Position numbers and translations under genes: made by a program. Positions 28,094-35,792 of a stretch of 64,000 nucleotides of DNA are shown piece after piece. The stretch is from Ferdinandcohnia sp047246645 (GTDB taxonomy: Bacteria > Bacillota > Bacilli > Bacillales > Bacillaceae_L). A model generated the notes under the pieces. The model saw only the letters and a program-made list of their open reading frames with translations. It searched no databases and was not told the DNA's origin. The DNA lies in assembly GCF_047246645.1 (NCBI RefSeq), contig NZ_JBFOKR010000003.1, positions 256,759 to 320,758 on the forward strand, in the 5' to 3' direction. Each line of letters starts with the position of its first letter. The first letter of the stretch is position 1.

Positions 28094-30124
28094 ATGTCGT
28101 TATTAGATTTAAATTTGAAGTATAAATATCGTTCGGACAATGATCAAATTCATAAAGACTTTTATGAAGGATGTCTTACTGAATCTATTAAGTATGACCG
28201 TGCAGTAGGTTATTTTACGAGCGATTCTTTAAGCGTTATCGCAAAGGGCTTAGATACCTTTCTTGAACGGCAAGGAACAATTAGATTGATTGCTAATCCT
28301 TACCTAACTGCTGAGGATGTTGAAGCCATTCGATTAGGATACAAAGCAAAAGTTGATGTCGTTTCTCAATCACTTCTTCGTCAACTTGAAATAAACGAAG
28401 AAGCGATTCGAAACGATACACTAAATACATTAGCTTGGCTAATCTATCAAAATAAACTGGAGATCAAAATAGCATTTACGACCAACAACAGTCTGTATCA
28501 TGAGAAATTTGGGATATTTTATGATGAAGAGGGAAATAAAGTCGCCTTTTCAGGTTCTGCCAATGAAACAGTTGGAGGAATACGAAACAACTTTGAAAAA
28601 ATTGATGTGTTTTGGCGAGAAACTGACAGTGAAAGAATCGAAGATATGGTAGTGGATTTTGAAAATCTTTGGTCAAATAACACGAATGGTTTATCAGTAA
28701 TTGAGATACCACATATCATTAAGGAAACTATCTTAGGATACAAGAAGGAGGGGAAAAGAATTAGTACACCTAATAAAATTGTGAAGCCACGCCCATACCA
28801 ACAAGAAGCAATAGATGCGGTGAAAAATAATAATTGGCACGGAATTCTCGAAATGGCGACTGGGACAGGAAAAACAATTACAAGTCTCCTAATATCACAC
28901 GAGTTTTTTAAGGAAAAAGGACGTATTTTTCTTGTGATTATTGTCCCCTTCACACACCTTGTTGAGCAATGGGAGAAAAATTGTCAAGATATGAACTATA
29001 AAAATTTTACCCATTGCTTTGGGGCAAAAAAATCCTGGGTCAATAAACTTCAAACAGATGTACGAGATTTTAATTTAGGTTTAATAGAAAAACATGTTGT
29101 TATCACAACGTATAAAACAGCAGCATCACACGAGTTTAATAATCTTATAGGAAGATTAAAAGGAAAAAGCTTCCTTATCGCTGATGAATGTCATTACTTT
29201 GGTGTTAAGAGTCTTAGGGAAAATGAGCTCGACAATATGGAGGCTAAGCTGGGCCTTTCTGCGACACCTGAGCGTTGGTGGGATGAGGATGGTACGAGTT
29301 TTATTGAAGCCTTTTTTGGGCCACCTGTCTACGAATATGATATGAAAAGTGCCATTGATAACGGTGCGTTGACAGAATATATATATAATCCTTTGATTGT
29401 AGACTTGACAGATGAAGAAATTGAAAGCTATGAAAGACTTACAAGGCGACTTATTCATTTATATAGCGATGAAAAAGCGAATAGAGATGAAATAAGCGAA
29501 GTTAATCGAAAGAGGAGTCTACTTATCAGTAAAGCGGAGAATAAAAAGGATTCTTTATTTAGAATTTTTGATGAGAAGATTCGTGAAGAAGTATCACATA
29601 CTTTAGTGTATTGTGCTCCAGGTGAGGTGGATCTGATTACAAGTAACCTATCAAGTTTAGGTTATAGAGTTCATCGTTTTGATTCAAAGGTTCCTTTACA
29701 GGAACGGACTAAGATTTTAGAATCATTTGACTTAGGATCTATACAGATTTTGGTAGCTATAAAATGTTTAGACGAGGGAGTAGATGTACCTAGTACGAAG
29801 GTGGCTTATTTCCTAGCTAGTACTTCGAACCCAAGAGAATTTGTACAACGTAGAGGCCGTATCCTTAGGAAATATCCGAACAAGAACCTTGCGACAATAT
29901 ACGACTTTGTTGTATTACCAAGTCAAACAAGTGATCAAATGTATAAATCAATAGCTTCTAAGGAGCTCCCGCGGTTTGCTGAGTTTTCTAGATTTGCAAT
30001 AAATAACTTTAATGCTAGAGACATTGTTGGAAAAGAACTTAGGAAATATTCCTTAGAATACTTAATGGATAAGCTTCCATGGGAAGTATACAAGGAGTTC
30101 AAAAAGATGGAGGTATTTGAATGA
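28094..30124 (+). CDS. PLD-SF2 helicase, similar to Dnd-linked restriction helicases
   Basis: A 676-residue fusion. The N-terminus (about 20-200) has a PLD-like unit with YHEKFGIF (H near 135) and AFSGSANETVGG. The helicase has MATGTGKT near 254, DECH near 362 (LIADECHYFG), LGLSATPERWW, and VQRRGRILRKYPNKNLATIYDFVV near 590. The sequence, particularly LLDLNLKYKYRSDNDQIHKDF, resembles helicases that are annotated as phosphorothioation-linked restriction enzymes; I hold that from memory and could not check it. Eight bases separate it from the preceding gene and its stop overlaps the next ATG. It lacks DUF3427, unlike the helicase at 20767. Confidence 0.82.
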   Translation: MSLLDLNLKYKYRSDNDQIHKDFYEGCLTESIKYDRAVGYFTSDSLSVIAKGLDTFLERQGTIRLIANPYLTAEDVEAIRLGYKAKVDVVSQSLLRQLEINEEAIRNDTLNTLAWLIYQNKLEIKIAFTTNNSLYHEKFGIFYDEEGNKVAFSGSANETVGGIRNNFEKIDVFWRETDSERIEDMVVDFENLWSNNTNGLSVIEIPHIIKETILGYKKEGKRISTPNKIVKPRPYQQEAIDAVKNNNWHGILEMATGTGKTITSLLISHEFFKEKGRIFLVIIVPFTHLVEQWEKNCQDMNYKNFTHCFGAKKSWVNKLQTDVRDFNLGLIEKHVVITTYKTAASHEFNNLIGRLKGKSFLIADECHYFGVKSLRENELDNMEAKLGLSATPERWWDEDGTSFIEAFFGPPVYEYDMKSAIDNGALTEYIYNPLIVDLTDEEIESYERLTRRLIHLYSDEKANRDEISEVNRKRSLLISKAENKKDSLFRIFDEKIREEVSHTLVYCAPGEVDLITSNLSSLGYRVHRFDSKVPLQERTKILESFDLGSIQILVAIKCLDEGVDVPSTKVAYFLASTSNPREFVQRRGRILRKYPNKNLATIYDFVVLPSQTSDQMYKSIASKELPRFAEFSRFAINNFNARDIVGKELRKYSLEYLMDKLPWEVYKEFKKMEVFE

Positions 30125-30294
30125 AAATCAACAAAGATTTAAATAAGAAAATTGAAGAGTTTCCACGCGATTTATCTTATTTAGCTAAGATATTAATGAG
30201 TGAACTTGAATCTGGTACAAAATCGAATTCACAAATAGAGGCCTTAATTCGTGATGAGATTAGAGAGATTGTATTGGAGGATGAAGGTAAATGA
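30121..30294 (+). CDS. 57-residue coupled protein between helicase and DndD-like ATPase
   Basis: The ATG overlaps the helicase stop (ATGA) and its own TGA overlaps the ATG of the DndD-like gene in the same manner, so it is translated as part of the chain. The product begins MKINKDLNKKIEEFPRDLS and is acidic and fully helical in appearance, with SGTKSNSQIEALIRDEIREIV. This resembles a small adaptor or a degron-like regulator rather than an enzyme. No family recognised. The double overlap is strong evidence that the frame is real. Confidence 0.75.
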   Translation: MKINKDLNKKIEEFPRDLSYLAKILMSELESGTKSNSQIEALIRDEIREIVLEDEGK

Positions 30295-32318
30295 AGCTAT
30301 TAGAGATATCCCTGACTAATTTCAGACAGTTTTATGGTAATCAGAAGATTGAATTTTCGAATGGCGAAAAAAATATCACGATCATATTTGGTGAAAATGG
30401 TAAGGGAAAGACTGGGATCTTCCGTGCACTAATGTTTGGTCTTTATGGAAGTACTCATATCCAACAAGATAATCCTAAGGAAAAAATACACCTTGTTAAT
30501 TTTATTGCATTAGAAGAAAATCCAAATATGCCGATTGAAGCTAATGTTAGAGTTGTATTCGAGTCCTTCGGTAAAAAGTATGAGCTACAAAGAACTGTTA
30601 TGGGGCTAAAATCAGGTGATTCTATTGATGAACGTATTCAGGGTGTGTCGTTAAACATCATCGATGAACTTGGTAATTATAGTTCAGATTCTATAACCGA
30701 CCCTACTGAAGTATCTCGTATCGTAAATAGTATCTTAGATGAAAGCATTAAAGATTTCTTCCTATTTGATGCGGAGAAAATTGAAACTCTTGCTAAAAGT
30801 GACGTGAAGGTTAGGGAGGAAGTTAAAAGAGGTATTGTTAAGCTACTTCAAATTGATAAGGTAGAAAGTGCAATTGGAATATTGAAGAGACTTCATAACG
30901 CTGAGAAAAGAAGAGTTCTAGACGGTTCTCAAAGCTTAGATCTAAATCGTAAACAAAATGAAATCGATGATCTGAAGCAAGAGATTGAAAATATCGGAGA
31001 GCGAATTGTCTTTAAGGAAAACAATAAAATCTCATGTGCAAATGAAATTGAAGATATTGAACAACGATTGGCTGAGAATGAAGATGTACGAAAAATTCAA
31101 GAAAAGCATGCTTCAGCAGTTGATAAAAAGAATATCCAAACTCGTCTAGCGAAGAGTAAGAAGGATGAAATAAAAAGTGATTTGGTTCAGAACGGATACA
31201 ATATTGTCATGAAGGATACTTATCCTTCAGTAAAGGTGTATCTAGATCAGATATTGGTGGATCAAAAGGATTTGATTCCAATTGAAGTAATTGAAAAATC
31301 TCTTCGTGAATTTAAATGCGCGTGCTGTAATAATGATTTGCACCAACATCGAGAGAACCTACAACATATACAGCAATTGAAGAATAATTTTAAACGTTCT
31401 GAGCTTACACCACTTATCTCACTAATTTCTTCAGGAATACATGATTTCTCTCTAGAAGAGGAAGATGCTAAAAATGCCATTAACCGTAAGCTTGCAGAGT
31501 TTAGAGATATCAAACAAGGCATAGAAGAAATAAATAGGGAAATTCAACAGTATGAAGAAGAGATCGCAGATAAAGCACAAGAGCAGGAAAATCTAAAGCA
31601 TCTTGAAACTACTCTTAAGGATAAAAAGAAAATGCTTCATGATCTAGGAGTCGAGATTGAAGGCTTAAAAAATCAATTAGATCAAAAAGAAAAAGACCTC
31701 ATTGCGAAGGAAAAAGACTTTACTCGTTTACTTCGTGAAAATGAGAGCTTACGTATTGATTCGAAGGTATTACAATATATTGAGGATCTTAAGGAACATT
31801 TCGAGAAGGTATTCTATGAATATAGTGATGAAATGAGAAATAAATTAACATTTGAAACAACTTCTATCTTCAAAGAGTTAATTGATCGTAAAGATAAAGA
31901 ACTGATTAATAGAATTGATATTAATGATAAATATGAGATTAAAGTTATTGGATGGGACGGAGTAGACATTACCCAGGATATTTCACAAGGTCAACGACAA
32001 GTTGTGGCATTATCATTCATCACGTCGCTTGCTAAAGTAGCAGCTGGCGGATCAGCTGATATTAACTTCCCACTCTTTATGGATACACCTTTTGGAAGAA
32101 TAAGCGGAAATAACCGTGATCATTTAATTGATAACGTTCCTAACTTAACGTCTCAATGGGTACTGTTATTAACAGATACAGAATTATCGAAAACAGAGGA
32201 AATGAGATTTAAGGCAACTAACAAACTTGGAAAATGGTATAAGTTAGATCAAATTTCTACTGGCCACTCAAAGATTGTTCCGATGAATATTAATGAAGCT
32301 ATGGCAACAAGGGGGTAG
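30291..32318 (+). CDS. DndD-like SMC/Rad50-type ATPase
   Basis: A 675-residue ABC-type ATPase. Motif I is FGENGKGKTGIFRALMFGLYG near residues 33-53, and the FFLFDAEKIETLA block near 158-170 is typical of DndD. Two coiled-coil stretches (about 205-290 and 395-500) flank a CACCNND zinc-hook-like motif near 343-349, which here has a single CxCC cluster followed by H.H instead of a plain CxxC. The C-terminal signature is SQGQRQVVALSFITSLAKVA, and Walker B is FPLFMDTPFGR. DndD proteins are linked to DNA phosphorothioation, but no DndA, DndB or DndC is encoded nearby. SMC-like ATPases in immunity often sense DNA ends or unusual DNA structure. Confidence 0.85.
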   Translation: MKLLEISLTNFRQFYGNQKIEFSNGEKNITIIFGENGKGKTGIFRALMFGLYGSTHIQQDNPKEKIHLVNFIALEENPNMPIEANVRVVFESFGKKYELQRTVMGLKSGDSIDERIQGVSLNIIDELGNYSSDSITDPTEVSRIVNSILDESIKDFFLFDAEKIETLAKSDVKVREEVKRGIVKLLQIDKVESAIGILKRLHNAEKRRVLDGSQSLDLNRKQNEIDDLKQEIENIGERIVFKENNKISCANEIEDIEQRLAENEDVRKIQEKHASAVDKKNIQTRLAKSKKDEIKSDLVQNGYNIVMKDTYPSVKVYLDQILVDQKDLIPIEVIEKSLREFKCACCNNDLHQHRENLQHIQQLKNNFKRSELTPLISLISSGIHDFSLEEEDAKNAINRKLAEFRDIKQGIEEINREIQQYEEEIADKAQEQENLKHLETTLKDKKKMLHDLGVEIEGLKNQLDQKEKDLIAKEKDFTRLLRENESLRIDSKVLQYIEDLKEHFEKVFYEYSDEMRNKLTFETTSIFKELIDRKDKELINRIDINDKYEIKVIGWDGVDITQDISQGQRQVVALSFITSLAKVAAGGSADINFPLFMDTPFGRISGNNRDHLIDNVPNLTSQWVLLLTDTELSKTEEMRFKATNKLGKWYKLDQISTGHSKIVPMNINEAMATRG

Positions 32319-32322
32319 GATA

Positions 32323-32775
32323 ATGGACTTTTTAATGGATCAAGCCTTACTTTATACTAGCAAAAAATACGAAGAAATCTACATTCACTTTAGAGATAAA
32401 TATGATATAAAGTACCAAGAGCTGTTCTTAATTTGTGCAAGTATTGGCTTTAAGAAGAACAGAACAAATAAAGTTGAGGGTCATGGTAGAGAATTCCGTA
32501 CCAATTATTTCAATTCTAAGCAAAAGGCAACCGCGTATTCGATTATTTTAAGCGATATGGAAATCGGAAAAAATATCGAAGCTTTTGAGGACTCAGACTT
32601 TCGCTTACGCGCACGTAAGACACTTGAGGCTTATGCGGAAGGTGGCATGGAAATTTTAGTAGAGGAAGTTTTTGGTCATCGTTGGGATGGAAATCGATTG
32701 GATCCAACCTATATTGAGTATGAGGTAGATTTATTAAGTTATATTTATGGCGACTCGGTTGAGGTTCCGTTTTAA
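32323..32775 (+). CDS. Small protein resembling Dnd-associated protein 4
   Basis: ATG 32323 follows AGGGGGTAGG and gives 150 residues; an in-frame ATG 30 bases upstream lies inside the ATPase gene and is less likely. The start YTSKKYEEIYIHFRDKYDI, then LFLICASIGFKKNR, and YAEGGMEILVEEVF recall the small partner annotated as dnd system-associated protein. This is remembered, not checked. It is soluble, helical and lacks catalytic motifs. It ends the five-gene operon and is followed by a strong terminator. Confidence 0.6.
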   Translation: MDFLMDQALLYTSKKYEEIYIHFRDKYDIKYQELFLICASIGFKKNRTNKVEGHGREFRTNYFNSKQKATAYSIILSDMEIGKNIEAFEDSDFRLRARKTLEAYAEGGMEILVEEVFGHRWDGNRLDPTYIEYEVDLLSYIYGDSVEVPF

Positions 32776-32778
32776 GTC

Positions 32779-32809
32779 AAAAGTGTTCCTTACTAGGGAA
32801 CACTTTTTT
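32779..32809 (+). terminator. Rho-independent terminator of the HhH/sigma-DndD-like operon
   Basis: Eleven-base perfect arms (32779-32789 and 32797-32807) with a 7-base loop run into a T tract, directly after the last stop codon of the operon. Confidence 0.9.
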
Positions 32810-32936
32810 CAAAAATTTTATCAAGAAAACTAACGTAAAAAATAAGCAACCATATATATAATGACATCAAAATGAAGTGAAGTTTACAATATGTTAAAAT
32901 AATCCTATTAACAAATTGAAGAGGAGAAACATAATC

Positions 32937-33263
32937 ATGCCAATACATAACAAATTAGTCAGAGACCGAATTCCTGAAATTATCGAAAAAACTGGTAAGA
33001 TGTTCTCAACGAGTATACTGTCAAATGATGAATACATAAAGGAACTTAAAAAGAAGAGTTTTGAAGAGTTAGAAGAATATATGGCAACTACCGATAACGA
33101 GAGTGCTCTTGAAGAACTTGCAGACTTACTCGAAATTATTCATGCTCTAGCAATTACACATAACTCCTCTATTGATGAAATTGAGAATATTCGCAAGGTA
33201 AAGGCCGAAAAACGCGGTGGTTTTAATGAAAAAATATTTTTAATCGAGGTAGAAGATGAGTAG
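32937..33263 (+). CDS. MazG-like nucleoside triphosphate pyrophosphohydrolase
   Basis: A 108-residue all-alpha NTP pyrophosphohydrolase of the MazG/PRA-PH class. It opens with the family start NKLVRDRIPEIIEKTG, and the acidic metal cluster is in EELEEYMATTDNESALEELADLLEI, with the E..E...D pattern. It closes with KVKAEKRGGFNEKIFL. ATG 32937 is chosen because AGAGGAGA is about ten bases upstream and homologues begin there. Eight bases overlap the following PLD-helicase gene, which implies coupled expression. The Nudix gene at 23684 stands beside the related helicase at 20767, so both PLD-helicases have a nucleotide hydrolase neighbour. Confidence 0.88.
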   Translation: MPIHNKLVRDRIPEIIEKTGKMFSTSILSNDEYIKELKKKSFEELEEYMATTDNESALEELADLLEIIHALAITHNSSIDEIENIRKVKAEKRGGFNEKIFLIEVEDE

Positions 33264-35679
33264 ATTTGATTTAATTACAAGTAATCTGGTAGAACATTTA
33301 GTCTATCAGATAGAGAAGTCGTCAAGTATTTTTATTTTGACTTCGTTTGTAATGAAATCTGGAGTAGATATATTGAGGGAACCACTTAGGCTAGCAGCCG
33401 AACGAGGAGCAGATATTAAAATCTGTACAGGAGATTATTTATTTGTTACGCAGCCAGAAGCTTTATCAAAGCTAATTAACATACATGACAGTATAGAAAT
33501 ACGTCTTTGGAGAAGTAATGGTACATCTTTTCATCCAAAGTCATATATATTTCAAAACGAAGATGAAGGTACTTTAATAGTCGGATCATCCAATCTATCA
33601 AGATCCGCTTTAACTACAGGAGTTGAGTGGAATTTAACTGTTGAAGTTTCATCCAAACAAGAGACCTTTTACAAAGCGGTAGAAGAGTTTTCTTATTTAT
33701 TTTTGCATGAACAAACAATAGGGGTAAACAATGAAGTCATTAAAACGTATCAAATTGAATATGAAAAGTATCATCAACAACATCCATCACTAGTTAAGAC
33801 TTGGACAGAGCTAGAAGAAATTGAATTGATGCTTCCACAAACTAAAGAAGATAAGAAAACGAACATTATTAAAGAGAAACAGATTGAATATGGAGAAATA
33901 TTCCCTAGATTCGCTCAAATTGAAGCACTTCAAGAACTTGAAAAAACGTTAGAAGAGGATTATTCTAGTGCGCTAGTAGTTATGGCTACAGGATTAGGTA
34001 AAACGTACTTAGCAGGTTTTTTTGCTAGACACTTTAAACGAGTACTGTTTATTGCTCATCGTGAAGAAATACTCTACCAAGCCCAAGCATCATTTTTAAA
34101 CATCCAGCCAAATAGCACATCAGGTATATATAACGGTAAGAGTAAGGATGGTAAAGCGGATTTTGTTTTTGCATCTATATTTACCCTTAGTATGAAACAT
34201 CATCTTGAAGTATTTCAGCCAAATGAGTTTGATCTTATCATTGTGGATGAATTTCATCATGCAGCAGCAAACACCTATCAAAGAGTACTTGATTATTTCA
34301 GACCAAAATTTTTATTAGGTATAACTGCGACCCCTGACAGAAATGACAATAAAGATGTGTACGCAATCTGTGATGGAAATGTAGCTTATCGAATAGACTT
34401 TTTGGAGGCAATCCAAAGAAGTTGGTTAGCACCATTCAAGTACTATGGGGTTTATGATGATACAGATTATTCACAGATAAGATGGTTAGGGAACAAATAT
34501 TCTGAAGAAGAACTACTGCAAGTACAGCTTAGAGAAGAAATGGCAGAAAAGATATTAGGGGCTTGGCAAAAATATAAACAAACTAAAACTCTTGTATTTT
34601 GCTCTTCCATTAAGCAAGCTGAATTTTTGTCGCATTATTTCAACCTGAAAGGTTTCCGAACAATTGGGCTCCATTCCCAACAACAGAATGTTAGTAGGAA
34701 ACAAGCAATTAGAATGTTGGAAACTGGAGAGTTAGATGCTATCTTCACAGTCGATCTATTCAATGAGGGCGTAGATATTCCTTCTGTGGATACTATCTTA
34801 TTTGTTCGACCTACAGAGTCTTTAACTGTTTTTACTCAACAAATTGGGAGAGGCTTACGTTTACATTCAGATAAAGAATATTGCGTGATAATTGACTTGA
34901 TAGGAAATTACCGAAATGCAGATGTAAAATTGAGTTTATTTGATACTAATGGCACAGAGGATAAAAAGGGATCTGATCACATCAATCCAGCTCTCCCTGA
35001 AACATGTTCACTTAACCTGGAAGTAGCGGTTATTAATTTACTTAAGGAATTGGCACAAAAACGACAACCAAGAAAAGAAAAGTTACTACAAAGTTACTTG
35101 GATTTAAAGCTAGAGTTAGGTAAAAGGCCAACATATTTAGAGTTACATCTTAAAGGTCAATTGGATGCTTCTCAGTATAAATCAGAATGGAAGTCTTATG
35201 TAGGATTTTTATATTGGGCAAATGAATTGTCGGAACAAGAGAAAGAGGTATTCAGGAGATATGAATCCTGGTTGGTTGAAGTAGAAAGAACTGGGATGGC
35301 TAAAAGTTACAAAATGGTTGTCTTATTATCCATGCTTTCGAGAGGAGTATCAGAGTGGTTTAAACCAATCACCCCAGTAGAAGTGGCACCGTTCTTTCAT
35401 AATTACTTAACTGAAAAAGAATATCGTAAGAGGATAGATTTTTCAGATGGTGAAACCAAACGTTTATGGGAATATAATGAGGAAAAAGTCTCCAAATTAA
35501 TTATTAAAATGCCAATGACTAAATGGAGTGGAAGTTCCAAGGGATTGGTTACGTTCTCTGAAAATCAGTTTGCGTTTGCTTTTGATATACTCGAAGAGGA
35601 TCAAGAAATTCTCTTTAAATGGACACAAGAAATATGTGAATACCGTCTTCATTATCATTTTGAACGGAAAGCAAAGTAG
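33256..35679 (+). CDS. PLD-SF2 helicase overlapping the MazG-like gene
   Basis: An 807-residue fusion related to the helicase at 20767. The PLD unit has FHPKSYIF (H near 92) and IVGSSNLSRSAL. The helicase has MATGLGKT near 243, DEFHHAA near 327, LLGITATPDRND, and QQIGRGLRLHSDKEYCVIIDL near 530. Both proteins then share a region with an LK-E-LGKRPT core, but this one ends in a shorter, different tail (about 620-807, FSDGETKRLWEYNEEKV) without the clear DUF3427 motifs. The ATG lies inside the MazG-like gene and the stop is at the start of a strong hairpin. Presumably a nuclease-helicase that acts on invading DNA. Confidence 0.85.
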   Translation: MSRFDLITSNLVEHLVYQIEKSSSIFILTSFVMKSGVDILREPLRLAAERGADIKICTGDYLFVTQPEALSKLINIHDSIEIRLWRSNGTSFHPKSYIFQNEDEGTLIVGSSNLSRSALTTGVEWNLTVEVSSKQETFYKAVEEFSYLFLHEQTIGVNNEVIKTYQIEYEKYHQQHPSLVKTWTELEEIELMLPQTKEDKKTNIIKEKQIEYGEIFPRFAQIEALQELEKTLEEDYSSALVVMATGLGKTYLAGFFARHFKRVLFIAHREEILYQAQASFLNIQPNSTSGIYNGKSKDGKADFVFASIFTLSMKHHLEVFQPNEFDLIIVDEFHHAAANTYQRVLDYFRPKFLLGITATPDRNDNKDVYAICDGNVAYRIDFLEAIQRSWLAPFKYYGVYDDTDYSQIRWLGNKYSEEELLQVQLREEMAEKILGAWQKYKQTKTLVFCSSIKQAEFLSHYFNLKGFRTIGLHSQQQNVSRKQAIRMLETGELDAIFTVDLFNEGVDIPSVDTILFVRPTESLTVFTQQIGRGLRLHSDKEYCVIIDLIGNYRNADVKLSLFDTNGTEDKKGSDHINPALPETCSLNLEVAVINLLKELAQKRQPRKEKLLQSYLDLKLELGKRPTYLELHLKGQLDASQYKSEWKSYVGFLYWANELSEQEKEVFRRYESWLVEVERTGMAKSYKMVVLLSMLSRGVSEWFKPITPVEVAPFFHNYLTEKEYRKRIDFSDGETKRLWEYNEEKVSKLIIKMPMTKWSGSSKGLVTFSENQFAFAFDILEEDQEILFKWTQEICEYRLHYHFERKAK

Positions 35680-35706
35680 AGCTCTAAATTAGGAGCTCTA
35701 TTTTTT
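35677..35706 (+). terminator. Rho-independent terminator of the MazG-like/PLD-helicase pair
   Basis: Eight-base arms TAGAGCTC and GAGCTCTA (35677-35684, 35693-35700) enclose an 8-base loop and lead into TTTTTTATT. The stem begins inside the helicase stop codon. Confidence 0.9.
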
Positions 35707-35792
35707 ATTAGTAAATTTTACCTATAATTATCTAAAAATTGTAAGTTTTTGTGGTATAATTTAGAAAATTGTAGAATGTTGGAGTGATTTAG

